From: Nitrospira sp.
GTDB lineage: Bacteria > Nitrospirota > Nitrospiria > Nitrospirales > Nitrospiraceae
Direction: 5' to 3'
Assembly (NCBI GenBank): GCA_009594995.1
Contig: VOPR01000014.1
Span: forward strand, 1-64,000
DNA: 64,000 bases
Under the pieces are notes generated by a model. The model ran no database searches. It was not told the DNA's origin and saw only the letters and a program-made list of their open reading frames with translations. Positions 54,431 to 63,911 of the stretch are shown piece after piece. The stretch's first letter is position 1, and each line of letters starts with the position of its first letter. The translations under genes were made by a program, and so were the position numbers.

Positions 54431-55263
54431 ATCCTTCGGCCAAGGTAGACCTCCGACGGCGCATCGAACAGGTTGGCGAATTGCCGACCCTCCCCCATGT
54501 CGTCCAAAAACTCGCGTCGATGATCGGCCGACCCAATATCTCGGCGGAAGAGATCGGCGCGCTGATCGAGAAGGACCAGGTACTGTCCGCAAAAGTCCTA
54601 CGGCTGGCCAATTCGCCGTTCTATGGATTTCCCTCGCGCATTGCTTCGGTGGCTCACGCGGTGGTGGTGCTGGGACTCAGTGTGGTCAAGGGGCTCACAC
54701 TCTGCGCTACCGCGTTCGACATGATGAGAAACGCCGGCATGAACGAGCTGTGGCGCCATTCACTGGGAGTTGCCATCACGGCGCACATCCTGGGCACCAA
54801 AGCCGGGATGAAGAATCCTGAAGAAGTCTTTGTCGGCGGGTTGCTTCACGATATCGGCAAGGTCGTGCTGTACGTCAAATGGCCCGATGTCGGCCAACAG
54901 ATCACGGCGGCCACAAAAAATACCCCCCGGTCCCTCATGGAAACAGAGCGGGACCTCTTCGACGTTACGCATGCCGATGTGGGCGGCTGGCTCGCAACCG
55001 CCTGGCATCTGCCGACCAGTTTACGCGAGCCCATTCTCCACCACCACACCCCGTCAGCCGCTCAGGACGCGACGCTCCAAACTGCCATCGTGCATGTGGC
55101 CGATGTGCTGGTGAAGGGCCTCGCCTGCGGCAACCCCGGCGACGATCTCGTCCCTCCGCTCTCCCGTCAGGCCTGGGATTTGGTGGGCCTCGACGCCCAG
55201 AGCCTCGCCCTGTGCCTCGCGCAGGCCACGGACGAGTTTCAAACCATCGACGACTATCTATGA
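54427..55263 (+). CDS. HDOD-domain signalling protein
   Basis: A 278-residue protein. The HDOD pattern is LPHVVQKLASMIGRPNISAE, KVLRLANSPFYGFPSRIASV, AHAVVVLGLSVVKGLTL and HSLGVAITAHILGTKAGM, with FVGGLLHDIGKVVLYVKWPD and HADVGGWLATAWHLP keeping more metal-binding residues than usual HDOD. It overlaps both the upstream gene (ATGA) and the downstream GGDEF gene (ATGA), so all three form one unit. It likely scaffolds or tunes c-di-GMP signalling. Confidence 0.9.
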   Translation: MNPSAKVDLRRRIEQVGELPTLPHVVQKLASMIGRPNISAEEIGALIEKDQVLSAKVLRLANSPFYGFPSRIASVAHAVVVLGLSVVKGLTLCATAFDMMRNAGMNELWRHSLGVAITAHILGTKAGMKNPEEVFVGGLLHDIGKVVLYVKWPDVGQQITAATKNTPRSLMETERDLFDVTHADVGGWLATAWHLPTSLREPILHHHTPSAAQDATLQTAIVHVADVLVKGLACGNPGDDLVPPLSRQAWDLVGLDAQSLALCLAQATDEFQTIDDYL

Positions 55264-56237
55264 GCGGGTCTCCTTCCAACCGGCGTATTCTGCTGCTGCA
55301 CAACGATCCGGTCGAAATCGAGCGGTTGACGGCGGGACTTAGCCGCTCCGGATTCAGTGTGGTGACTGCCGATGCGGGACGGCTGGCCATGCATGAGTTG
55401 GTACATGATCCGCCCTGCCTCGTACTGGCGGCAGAAGGCACGAATGGACGCTCGGCGGACACGCTGGCGCGGGAGCTGCGCGCCGATCCGTTTCTGGGCC
55501 GCCTGCCGCTGATTATTCTGGTGCGGGACATTCGGGTCAATGATTTGGATTGGGCGACGCTCGGCGTCGACGATTATATTGCCGTACCCTACCGGCCGGA
55601 TGAAGTGCCGCAGCGGGTGCGTCTCTGCCTCAGCCGACTCGAACGCTCACTGGATGCCAACCCGCTCACGCGCTTGCCGGGTAACAGCACGATTCTGCAC
55701 GAAACCACGGCGCGCATAGAGAGCCGGGCGCCCTTTGCCCTCGCCTACCTGGATATCGACAACTTCAAATCCTTCAATGATCGCTACGGCTATGCCCGTG
55801 GCGACGAAGTGCTGGTCGTCACCTGTCGAATTCTCACCACCGTTGTCAGCGAACTGGCCGGCACCGATGGATTCGTCGGCCATGTGGGTGGAGACGACTT
55901 TGTGTTCATGAGCGCACCGGCCACCATCGAACCGATTTGCCAGACGCTCATCAAGCGGTTCGATCTGGTCATCCCGGACTTTTACGATCCCGATGATCGG
56001 GGCAAGGGCTTTATCGACTCCGTCGACCGGCGCGGCAACCACGAGCGCTTTCCCATTATGAGCCTCTCCATCGCCGTGGTCACGAACGAGCACCGGACCA
56101 TCTCCCACCCGGGCGATGTCAGTAAGATTGCCTCGGAATTGAAGAAGGTCGCCAAGAGCAGGCCGGGCAGTGTGTATGTGAAGGACACCAGGGGAGCGGA
56201 AACCACAGACGGAGCCGCTGAGACTAGCGCTGCATAG
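55260..56237 (+). CDS. Diguanylate cyclase-like protein with degenerate receiver domain
   Basis: A 325-residue protein. Residues 8-125 form a receiver-like domain (RRILLLHNDPVEIERLTAGL) lacking the phospho-acceptor Asp (CLVLAAEGTNGRS). A GGDEF domain follows, with DIDNFKSFNDRYGYARGDEV and the signature GGDDF (210-214), which is compatible with activity. The RxxD inhibitory site is absent. The start overlaps the HDOD stop (ATGA). It may make c-di-GMP under control of the HDOD partner. Confidence 0.88.
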   Translation: MSGSPSNRRILLLHNDPVEIERLTAGLSRSGFSVVTADAGRLAMHELVHDPPCLVLAAEGTNGRSADTLARELRADPFLGRLPLIILVRDIRVNDLDWATLGVDDYIAVPYRPDEVPQRVRLCLSRLERSLDANPLTRLPGNSTILHETTARIESRAPFALAYLDIDNFKSFNDRYGYARGDEVLVVTCRILTTVVSELAGTDGFVGHVGGDDFVFMSAPATIEPICQTLIKRFDLVIPDFYDPDDRGKGFIDSVDRRGNHERFPIMSLSIAVVTNEHRTISHPGDVSKIASELKKVAKSRPGSVYVKDTRGAETTDGAAETSAA

Positions 56238-56291
56238 CTGACCACCGGAGGTGATAGGAACTCAAGACTGATCCGACTATCCGCTCCAGGG

Positions 56292-56807
56292 TTATCGGGA
56301 GAACGATTCGCCGGGTACCTGTCCGCCGCCGCCGCCACCCCCACCATATTGGCGACGAAGCTCCCGGCGATACGCGCGACGTTCGTCCGGCGACATGCGC
56401 TGAAACTTTTCTCGCAACTCCTGACGTTGTTCGGGCGGAAGAGACCTGAACCATCGCCGGGCGTTGCGCACCGACTCGCGCTGTTCAGGCGGGAGCTGAC
56501 GAAACTGCTGGTACCGTTCACGCAACTGCTGCTGCTGCTCGGGAGGAAGCGACCGCCACTGTTTGAACCGTTGCTTCGCCTCCTGCCGCTCCTCAGGCGT
56601 CATGGTGCCCCACTGCTGAGCCCCATTCCGCAAACGTTGCTGCTTGCGCGGCGGCAACTGATCCCAGGTGTCACCGAAACGTTGCAACAGTTGCTGTTCG
56701 CCGGGGCTCAACTGACTCCAAGGCACACCGGCCGAATCGCCTTGCGCTCGAACAGGCACCACTCCGCCTGCCACCACAATCAGCACACACAGCAACAATG
56801 CTCTCAT
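56292..56807 (-). CDS. DUF3106-family secreted protein
   Basis: A 171-residue protein (signal RALLLCVLIVVAGGVVPVRA) made of repeats of Pro-Glu-Gln-Arg type (WDQLPPRKQQRLRNG, WRSLPPEQQQQLRERY, FRQLPPEQRESVRNA, FRSLPPEQRQELREKF). A Gly run is near the end. Its ATG overlaps the upstream stop (ATGA). It ends the operon of the ECF sigma factor. A periplasmic binding role is likely. Confidence 0.85.
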   Translation of the reverse strand: MRALLLCVLIVVAGGVVPVRAQGDSAGVPWSQLSPGEQQLLQRFGDTWDQLPPRKQQRLRNGAQQWGTMTPEERQEAKQRFKQWRSLPPEQQQQLRERYQQFRQLPPEQRESVRNARRWFRSLPPEQRQELREKFQRMSPDERRAYRRELRRQYGGGGGGGGQVPGESFSR

Positions 56808-57130
56808 GGGCCAGTCTGCATCCTCATCGGGTCACGCGGAGTATCAGGAGCAGGATTCGGTTGATTGCCCCTGGACGGTTTGCGGGAACCTGTCCCAGGG
56901 CTCGGTCGATCTGTTTTCAATTCGGTCGGTGCCCGAACCGGTAACTCTTCGGCAAGCTGGAACGGATCCACCCAGCGGCCGTCTTCATTCTGCCAGGCCC
57001 CCAGGAAGTCGAGAAGGTCGGCATCCGGCTCATCCTGGCGTGTCGCCGGTTCCGGCGCTCCCTGTGCCACTGTGGCCACCAGACAGAGGGCCAGAATCAG
57101 CCATCGCCTAGCCGGTGGTGGCAGTGCCAT
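56804..57130 (-). CDS. Secreted protein of unknown function (sigma operon)
   Basis: A 108-residue protein with an N-terminal signal (RRWLILALCLVATVAQGAPE). The mature part holds LLDFLGAWQNEDGRWVDPFQ and a Pro/Arg-rich tail. The start overlaps the anti-sigma gene by 23 nt and the stop overlaps the DUF3106 start, so it is translated with both. No family is recognised. Confidence 0.72.
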   Translation of the reverse strand: MALPPPARRWLILALCLVATVAQGAPEPATRQDEPDADLLDFLGAWQNEDGRWVDPFQLAEELPVRAPTELKTDRPSPGTGSRKPSRGNQPNPAPDTPRDPMRMQTGP

Positions 57131-57464
57131 CAGCCAGCCAATCGTAAAATTCGAGATCTTCGGACAGTTCCAGATTCTCCGGCGACTGCATCAATTCGAG
57201 ATCTTCCAACAGCAGATGCGAATGATTCCCTCCGGTGGATGGCCCCATCCACATCGTCACCGCCAAGACAGCCATCGATGCCAGCGCCACCGCTCCAGCC
57301 CATCTGAGCCAAGGCCGCGTCGCAGACGAGTGGCTCACGGCATTCACCCGCGCGCGCTGGATCGCCAGCACCGCCCTCTGATCGAGGTCCTGCACACTCT
57401 GATCGAGAAGACGCTTCGCCGCCGCTGCCAGCGGATCCAGCTGATCGTTCGATCGTTCATTCAT
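57108..57464 (-). CDS. DUF3619-like single-pass membrane protein (putative anti-sigma factor)
   Basis: A 118-residue protein. The cytoplasmic N-terminal part is DPLAAAAKRLLDQSVQDLDQ and AVLAIQRARVNAVSH, followed by one membrane helix (LRWAGAVALASMAVLAVTMW) and an acidic tail. This is the layout of DUF3619 proteins found next to ECF sigma genes. The ATG overlaps the sigma stop (ATGA). An anti-sigma role is inferred from position. Confidence 0.72.
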   Translation of the reverse strand: MNERSNDQLDPLAAAAKRLLDQSVQDLDQRAVLAIQRARVNAVSHSSATRPWLRWAGAVALASMAVLAVTMWMGPSTGGNHSHLLLEDLELMQSPENLELSEDLEFYDWLADGTATTG

Positions 57465-58078
57465 GGCCAATGTTCCCCCAAACGCTGTCGCAGCACCTGC
57501 AGCGCGCGAAACAAATGGGTTTTCACGCTGCCTTGCGAACAACCCATGGCTTGAGCCGTCTGAGCCACATCCAGCTCCTCCCAGATACGCAGGAGAAACG
57601 CCTGTTGTTGCCGAAGCGGCAGGGCGCGCAAGGCGACGTCGAGTGCCGCACAGGCCCGCTTGCGCTGCACTTCTTCATCGGGTGCCGGTGCCGCCTGATC
57701 AGCTACCTGCGCCAGCGGATCTTCTCCCTCTTCTTCGTCCTGGGAGCCATGAAAAAATTCCCGCAACCGGTTTCGTACCCGTTCCCGTCGGTACCAATCG
57801 CGAATGCGGCTCTGCAGAATACAGTGAAACAGCGGTGCCCATTCTTCCTCAGGTCGCTGCGCATACTTCTGCGCAAGTTTCAGCATGGCATCCTGGACGA
57901 GATCCAGCGCCTCATCCTCATTCCCCGTGGCAATATGTGCCATGCGGAATGCCCGCCGCTCGATGCCTGCCAGAAACCGATCCAATGCCTGGGTTCGATC
58001 CAGTGATCCCACCCTCTCACCCAGGCAGAGATTGCCTGGCTGTCCATTGACGGCGATAGGAGAATGCCAGCCGCTCAT
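57461..58078 (-). CDS. ECF-family RNA polymerase sigma factor
   Basis: A 205-residue sigma factor. Region 2 is RRAFRMAHIATGNEDEALDL and VQDAMLKLAQKY; region 4 is LRALPLRQQQAFLLRIWEEL and VAQTAQAMGCSQGSVKTHLF. The linker is acidic. The ATG at 58078 follows GGGAGA; a GTG at 58090 is possible. It heads a four-gene unit with the anti-sigma-like, small secreted and DUF3106 genes, a layout also known from betaproteobacteria. Confidence 0.9.
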   Translation of the reverse strand: MSGWHSPIAVNGQPGNLCLGERVGSLDRTQALDRFLAGIERRAFRMAHIATGNEDEALDLVQDAMLKLAQKYAQRPEEEWAPLFHCILQSRIRDWYRRERVRNRLREFFHGSQDEEEGEDPLAQVADQAAPAPDEEVQRKRACAALDVALRALPLRQQQAFLLRIWEELDVAQTAQAMGCSQGSVKTHLFRALQVLRQRLGEHWP

Positions 58079-58439
58079 TCTCCCGCCCACCCTGCAGACC
58101 TTGCGTGACCAACCATATGGGGGCTACACGCGCCGACACCGTTTTCCTGGCGTCGCCCCCGACGGGCTCGATTCTCAACCCGACGCAGCATGAAATCAAG
58201 CGAGAGCGATCGTACGGACTCGATCTCAGAGCACATCCACTCATTCCACCATCGGGCCTGCCTGCCGAAACTCACGACTGCCCCTCCAGAACAGACTCTG
58301 AACCTACCCCTGTATCGAAATAGAACGCAGGAGCAGGCTCACGGTTGACTCGGTTCAACCCTGCGATTGTGAAGGGTCAGGCAGCGACCCGCCCAACGGA
58401 TTCTTAATGGGAGTGGCTGAAGTGGATTCGCGGAGAGAA
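58079..58439. other. Intergenic stretch without recognised gene
   Basis: About 360 bp between the sigma gene and the giant TPR gene. I see only short, weak ORFs and no T-rich terminator. It must hold the sigma-operon promoter, but no clear -35/-10 pair is found. Confidence 0.4.
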
Positions 58440-61400
58440 CTACTTGGATTTGCTCGCGTCAGCGGGCTTCTTGCCGCCAACCCAGGCAACCGACGGGATC
58501 TGAGCCACGAGGTCGAGGCGCTCGTGCGCTTCGTTGTCCTTCAGGTCCGGGCCGACGCTATAGAGGACGCTCTTTTTCATATTCACCAGCATCGGCAGTC
58601 CGGTGAAGGGGTCGTAGAGCCCTTGTCCGGCTTTGGCCAATCTGGTGAGCAAGTCCTGCTCCGGCGGCGTCCGACGCAACCAGGCCTGCAGCGATGCCAA
58701 CCGTAAGCGCGCATCGGTTTCCAACACACGCCCGGCGTACGTGTCCCACGTGGGGAGAGGATCGACCCCGACGAGGCTTTCGATCGGGTTCATCAGCATG
58801 TCGCTCACGCCGTAAGGAGGCGCATGCACAAACTGCGACTGCTTCGGCAAATCAGCGAAGCGGCCTTCTGCCGCCGCCTTGCCCGCCACTTCGTAATATT
58901 GGGCGTAGGCATTGAATCGGCGCTGCTTGGGCAACGGGAGCGCGGCAGCGATAGCGCCATAGACGGGACGGGCTTCGGCCCGATCCTGACTGATCGCATC
59001 GTCTATCGTCTTGGTGGCCAGCACAAACTGGCTCTGCATGGGCCATCGGAGCGACTGTTCGGTCTGCTCCAGCGGCCGCGCAAGCTTGGCGAGGCGACTG
59101 ACAAACCGGTCATCAAGGTCAGGCCGTTGCAACAGCCCGCCCATGATCGCAATGTCGTCATTCATGGCGGCACTGGCCAGCATTTTCACCGACAGGGTCT
59201 TCGCCTGCCCCAACACCGTCCGCCACGCCGTGAGATCGCTTTCAAGCCGGGCCACGCCCGTCTCGACATCCTGCGTAAATCCGTCCGCCACATAGAGGCG
59301 ATGGGTGTGCAGAATCAGGCCGCAGTTGGGACTGATGGGCTGCCCATACCCCACGTCCTCAAACGGCTTGTTCAGCCATTGCCGATAACGGCCCAGGCTG
59401 ACCTCCGCCTGCGACGCCCATGTCTTTACTCCGCTCGCGCCCTGAAGCATCTGCGCCGCAGGATCAGCCGTCTTCATCCACTTACCCGCCGCGTCCGCTG
59501 ACGCCCCCTGATCACCGCCTGGGGCATAGCCTTCTCCGGTCAGACAGGTGTGCGTAAAGGCCAGGTCGGCACTCTCGACTCGTCGTTCCATCCCCGCCTG
59601 CACAGGATCCTGACTCGCGGCGGCACCGAACCCGAGGAGAAGCAGGTAGCCGTTCTTGCTTGAGTCCTGCAAGGTCTGTTGAGGCACCGATGTCATAGTG
59701 CGATATGCCGCGCTGGGTTGCTCATCGAGTACCATCCAGGTCAGGGCCACGACGCCCACAGTTCCCCCGACAACGAGCAGTACGAGCCCAACCAACCCCA
59801 GCACCAGAACCACCAATGACCGGGTCGTCGACACACCGGCACCGACCAGCGAAGCCGCCACTTCAGCAACGCGACTCCACAGACCGCCTCCGATAGGCTG
59901 GCTCGGTTTGGGACGGGGGGCCGGCTCTTCAGCCAGCACCGGGGGAGGCGGCTCCGCCACGACTTCGGCGGGCACCGATTCTTCAACCGGTACGGGAACG
60001 ATAGAGGCCAACGGCTCACCAGGTACGGCAGTCGATGAATCGACTGCGCTGACTTCCGGCTGAACAACCTCCGCAGGTTTTTTGAGCCACCGGGTCAGCA
60101 TGTTTCCGCTGGAAGGTTTCGGCGTCGGTGCCGACGAGGCATCCTCCCAGAGAATGTGCAACCCATCGCCCGCAACTGGTTCAGATGGAGCCGGTGTTGC
60201 CGGTTCCACCACCGGGGCATTCACCGAAGCAACAGACTCAGCAGCTGTCTCCAGGAGCGGTTCGGGCTGGACAGGCTCAGAGTCCTGGGTTGGCACGGCG
60301 ACTTGCTGTAACAATTCCTCCGCCGGGGCACCCATCACCTCCGTTGCCGATGAAACAGGCTGAAGCTCTTGCACCATTTCCGCCGGAGCAGACGGCAGTT
60401 GAACGGATGGCACCATGGTCTCAACGATAGGAGCACCGACAACGTCTTGCGTGGCTGACGGCGAGACTGGCTCCTGTTCGACAACTACCGAGCATTCCGG
60501 TGTCGGAGCCGTGGGCCTATCCACTGTCGCGTCCACCTGCGCCGACGCAACAATCGGTTCAACCTCCACAACCGCCTGCTCCTCAATCGGCATCGGCGAA
60601 GCGAGAGTTACGATCTCCTCAACCACCGTCTCCGGCTCAGGAGTAGTCATCGCTGCCTGCGCCGGGATCACCTCCACAGGTTGTTCTGTCTCAAGGGTCG
60701 GCTCTGGAGACAAAACTGTGGGAGACTCATTCTGCATTCCCGCGATCGTGAATTCCGTGACCGGTGCGACTTCGACGTGCACAGGCTCAACGGCTGCAAC
60801 AGGCGGGGTCGATTCGCCCTCGGCCAATCGCAACGAGGCTGCAGCGGGTTCTTCCTCTGCAAGTACTCCTGACGGTTCGAGCACGAGCCCTGAAAACTGC
60901 GCATCGGCGTCCTCGTGCGCTGCCACGGCAGGAGGGACGGGAGGCGCTCCGGGTTCGCTCGGCACCTCCGGCGCAAGCAGCCGGAACTCGGGGCCAGAAT
61001 CGGCTACCACCGTCGCAGAAAGATTGGCAGCACTGACTACCGGACTGTCCGTCGAGGCTACCGGCTCAGCCATGCTCGGCTCAGCGGGTAAGACCAGCGT
61101 GGGATCCAGCGGTCCGGCGGGAGCTTCGGCAGAGACCGGCCCGAATTCCGGTTCCGGTTCTTGACGAGGTATGGTGAGGTCATCAACTTCGATCTGTTCC
61201 CATGGCATGGGCGCCGACAACGCCGCTGCCGCACTGCCTGGATCGACAGAGGGTTCCACCAACGGCGCTTCATACAACGTCGATTCCGCCTCAACAGGAT
61301 CCGGAGGGGGCGTGCCCTCCTGGGCCAGCTTATCCGTCGTGGTGCGATCGGATTTCGGCTCCGGTTCCGCGCCAGGAAGTGTCTGGGTAGGTGCGGGAGA

Positions 61401-63362
61401 GGACTGCATGGCAGCGACCGCCGCGAGAATTTCGTCCCAGGAGAGTCCTGAGGAGGTGACCTCCGAGCCATTTGATCCAGAGGGTGGTGCCGGTGCCGCT
61501 CCGGCACCGCGCTCTGGCATCGTTGCCTGAGACTCGATCGCCTTGCCGGCCTCGACCGCATCACGCTCAGCTGTCGCCTCTATGCTCTGAGGCGTCTCAG
61601 TCATCGTCTCTTGAACCTGGTCCCAAGGCATGGGAGCAGGACTCACCGGTGGCTGCGCGATCGGATGACTGGTGGCCTGCGTGAGGACTTCGATCTTGGG
61701 AGTCACCGCCTCCACCGTGGATGACGATGGTTCCTCTGCCCCGGATGATTCCTGCGCCACCACCTCCACGGTGGATGCCGACTGCTCTGCCGGCGGAGGA
61801 ATCAGAACAGGACTTTCCTGCACCTGATCCCAGGGCATGGACACAGGACTCGCAGGCGGTTCAACAATCGGGTGACTTCCGGTTTGCGACAGTACTTCGA
61901 TCGTGCGAGGAGCGGGTTCACTCGGCGGATCCGCCTGCAGGCCAGCCTCAGGAGAGGCCACCGTTGCAGATTCATGCACGCTCGACTCCTGACTCGCAGG
62001 CGTCGGAGGAATGACGATGGCCAGATCTTCAACCTGCTCCCCAGGCAGAGGTGCCTGGCTCGAAGGCGCGTGAGCCATTGATTGGCTGCCAGCCTCTCCT
62101 CGCACCTCAATGATGGGGGGCACCGCTTCAACAGGCGAAGCCGCTACCGGTTCCGACTCAACGGGCACCGAGACCGCCTGTTCCGGCACCGATGATTCCT
62201 GGATCACAGATGCGGGAGGAATCACGACGGCGACCTCTTCGACCTGATCCCATGGCATAGGGGCCGGGCTCGAAGGAGCTTGAGCAATCGGATGGCCACC
62301 ATCGGCCTCGGCTAACATCCCGATCGCGGGCTGGGACTCCACCGCAACCGACGGAGTGGGCGATTCAGCCTCCCCTATCGAGGTGGAAAGCAGGTCGGTT
62401 ACCGATGTCTCACTGTGTGTCACGGTCCTGGCCGGCTCTTCCACTGACGCCATTGAAGATGGCGTGGCTTCAGCAAGAACCTGAGGTTCCGGCCCCGTGT
62501 ACGAGATCGATCCGTCGGGAGCCGAACTTTGACCCAGCGAAGTATCCTGGTGGCCGTCTGCTGCGACCGCCTCGACCGGCAATGCCGGGGCAACAACCGG
62601 CTCGCTGACCTCCACCGCTGGCTCTACCGCTGAAACAGGCGCTTCTGGGGCAATGGACGCGGCTGCAGGCGACTCCACCTGCTCCCAGGGCATGGTGACG
62701 GTATTGTCGACAACGGCGTCCGGCCCCGCTGCAGCCTGGGGGGCGTCACTTTCCAAGGCGGGAGCGGCAGGCTGAGGACTGGCCTGTAACACTTGCCCTG
62801 TGACCGTATCGAACATCGCCGCAAAGCGGAATGCGACGGGACTTCCAGGTGCAATCGAACGAATCCGTGCAAAGAGGTCGCTGGGATGGTTCGGCTTCTC
62901 GGTATCTGGATCTTCGAGCAAGACCTCAACCGCCTTGCCGTACTCGGCGACCGCCGCCATGACGTCGCCCTTCTCCTCATAGACGCGTCCCAGCATTTCC
63001 AGAAAAGGCACATACCGGGGGCCCGCCGTCAGGTATTCCCGCAGGAGCGATTCCGCCAGCCAATAGTCCTGCCGCTCCATGGCCTCGCGAGCCAGGGATT
63101 CGAAGGCCGTCCTGGCGCTCATGAGGCTGCCGAGGCGGAGGTGGAGGGTGGCGAAGAGACGCCGGGCTTCTGCATTGAGGGGGTCAAGTGCGAGCAGGTC
63201 CTTGAGCGCAGAGGACGCACGGCCATACTTGCCGGCGTTCATTTGCGTAATCGCATCTTCGAGCAGCGCCGACTTCTTGTTGTAGCCGATGCTGCCCTTT
63301 TTCTGGACCTTGGGAGGCGATTTTTTATCGGATTTCAGAGGAGGTTTTTTATCGGATCGCAC
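58440..63362 (-). CDS. Giant TPR-linker-transmembrane protein with repeated MPW[DE]QV motif
   Basis: A 1640-residue protein. Residues 25-190 are TPR-like (QMNAGKYGRASSALKDLLAL, QDYWLAESLLREYLT). A ~980-residue Pro/Glu/Val/Ala/Ser linker follows, with a recurring tryptophan motif: MPWEQVE, MPWDQVE, PLPGEQVE, MPWDQVQ twice, LSWDEI, MPWEQIE and ILWED, at about residues 222, 368, 437, 506, 575, 640, 717 and 1068. A membrane helix (VLVLGLVGLVLLVVGGTVGV) lies near 1190 and a globular alpha-helical C-terminal domain ends it. Start is a GTG at 63362. Possibly FimV-like in layout. Function unknown. Confidence 0.8.
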   Translation of the reverse strand: MRSDKKPPLKSDKKSPPKVQKKGSIGYNKKSALLEDAITQMNAGKYGRASSALKDLLALDPLNAEARRLFATLHLRLGSLMSARTAFESLAREAMERQDYWLAESLLREYLTAGPRYVPFLEMLGRVYEEKGDVMAAVAEYGKAVEVLLEDPDTEKPNHPSDLFARIRSIAPGSPVAFRFAAMFDTVTGQVLQASPQPAAPALESDAPQAAAGPDAVVDNTVTMPWEQVESPAAASIAPEAPVSAVEPAVEVSEPVVAPALPVEAVAADGHQDTSLGQSSAPDGSISYTGPEPQVLAEATPSSMASVEEPARTVTHSETSVTDLLSTSIGEAESPTPSVAVESQPAIGMLAEADGGHPIAQAPSSPAPMPWDQVEEVAVVIPPASVIQESSVPEQAVSVPVESEPVAASPVEAVPPIIEVRGEAGSQSMAHAPSSQAPLPGEQVEDLAIVIPPTPASQESSVHESATVASPEAGLQADPPSEPAPRTIEVLSQTGSHPIVEPPASPVSMPWDQVQESPVLIPPPAEQSASTVEVVAQESSGAEEPSSSTVEAVTPKIEVLTQATSHPIAQPPVSPAPMPWDQVQETMTETPQSIEATAERDAVEAGKAIESQATMPERGAGAAPAPPSGSNGSEVTSSGLSWDEILAAVAAMQSSPAPTQTLPGAEPEPKSDRTTTDKLAQEGTPPPDPVEAESTLYEAPLVEPSVDPGSAAAALSAPMPWEQIEVDDLTIPRQEPEPEFGPVSAEAPAGPLDPTLVLPAEPSMAEPVASTDSPVVSAANLSATVVADSGPEFRLLAPEVPSEPGAPPVPPAVAAHEDADAQFSGLVLEPSGVLAEEEPAAASLRLAEGESTPPVAAVEPVHVEVAPVTEFTIAGMQNESPTVLSPEPTLETEQPVEVIPAQAAMTTPEPETVVEEIVTLASPMPIEEQAVVEVEPIVASAQVDATVDRPTAPTPECSVVVEQEPVSPSATQDVVGAPIVETMVPSVQLPSAPAEMVQELQPVSSATEVMGAPAEELLQQVAVPTQDSEPVQPEPLLETAAESVASVNAPVVEPATPAPSEPVAGDGLHILWEDASSAPTPKPSSGNMLTRWLKKPAEVVQPEVSAVDSSTAVPGEPLASIVPVPVEESVPAEVVAEPPPPVLAEEPAPRPKPSQPIGGGLWSRVAEVAASLVGAGVSTTRSLVVLVLGLVGLVLLVVGGTVGVVALTWMVLDEQPSAAYRTMTSVPQQTLQDSSKNGYLLLLGFGAAASQDPVQAGMERRVESADLAFTHTCLTGEGYAPGGDQGASADAAGKWMKTADPAAQMLQGASGVKTWASQAEVSLGRYRQWLNKPFEDVGYGQPISPNCGLILHTHRLYVADGFTQDVETGVARLESDLTAWRTVLGQAKTLSVKMLASAAMNDDIAIMGGLLQRPDLDDRFVSRLAKLARPLEQTEQSLRWPMQSQFVLATKTIDDAISQDRAEARPVYGAIAAALPLPKQRRFNAYAQYYEVAGKAAAEGRFADLPKQSQFVHAPPYGVSDMLMNPIESLVGVDPLPTWDTYAGRVLETDARLRLASLQAWLRRTPPEQDLLTRLAKAGQGLYDPFTGLPMLVNMKKSVLYSVGPDLKDNEAHERLDLVAQIPSVAWVGGKKPADASKSK

Positions 63363-63911
63363 TGTGTAACCCTACAGCATTACGAGCATTTAGGCCCAGA
63401 GACCACCGTGATTTCACCACAGCGATCGCATCGAACCAGCGCGGCCCCCAACGGCGGCAGCAGGAGCATAGTCAGGAAAAAGTAAGGGAAGTGCCTTGGC
63501 CACAAGTATGGTCCTCATCTGAGCCATCGTGCACAGAGGCCTGACATGTCGGCCGCCCATCCCTGAAGGCCCGAGGATCCGACACAGCCATGTGTTTATC
63601 CTTTTCGGCAGTTCTCGGCTCGATCTTGATTAGGGATTCTCCTGTGCCGGTTCTGACACAGAAGCGGAGACGCGAGCCTCTGAACCGGCAAGACTGCCAC
63701 GTCCCATACTCGGAAGCCCATGGCAGCGTCTTTAACCGATTCCCCGGCAAATTCCTGAGGGAGAGCCCTTCATCTAGGAATCTCAGACCGGGCAGGCTGG
63801 AAACTGGGGAGGGCTTGCAGGCTGGTGAGGATGCGTGGCAAACCGACAGACAGGTATTTTACCCGCCACCGCGAGTTCCGTATACTGCGTCCAGGGAGTG
63901 TCTCACCGACC
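63363..63911. other. Long intergenic region without recognised gene
   Basis: About 550 bp between divergent genes. Short ORFs here have no coding signal. The last 60 bp hold a promoter for the HAD gene. I see no tRNA or riboswitch that I can support. Confidence 0.4.
63858..63886 (+). promoter_or_regulatory. Sigma-70-type promoter of the HAD-IIB phosphatase gene
   Basis: TTTACC at 63858-63863, a 17-bp spacer and TATACT at 63881-63886. Start near 63893, with AGGGAG as ribosome site before the ATG at 63912. Confidence 0.5.

Noticed and set aside
60415..61164. 249-codon Ser/Thr/Gly-rich plus-strand ORF
   Set aside because: Antisense of the Pro/Glu/Val/Ala linker of the giant TPR gene; the composition is a reflection of that code, not a secreted adhesin.
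61170..62700. DNA tandem repeats in the giant gene
   Set aside because: The repeated unit is the MPW motif at the protein level; the codons and flanks differ, so it is reported as a protein motif rather than a DNA repeat.
63472..63750. 92-codon minus-strand ORF in the region after the giant gene
   Set aside because: No ribosome site, no domain, biased composition; treated as non-coding.
63640..63850. Possible riboswitch or structured RNA upstream of the HAD-IIB gene
   Set aside because: I could not match it to any known consensus or find a convincing nested fold by eye; a covariance-model scan (Rfam) would decide.
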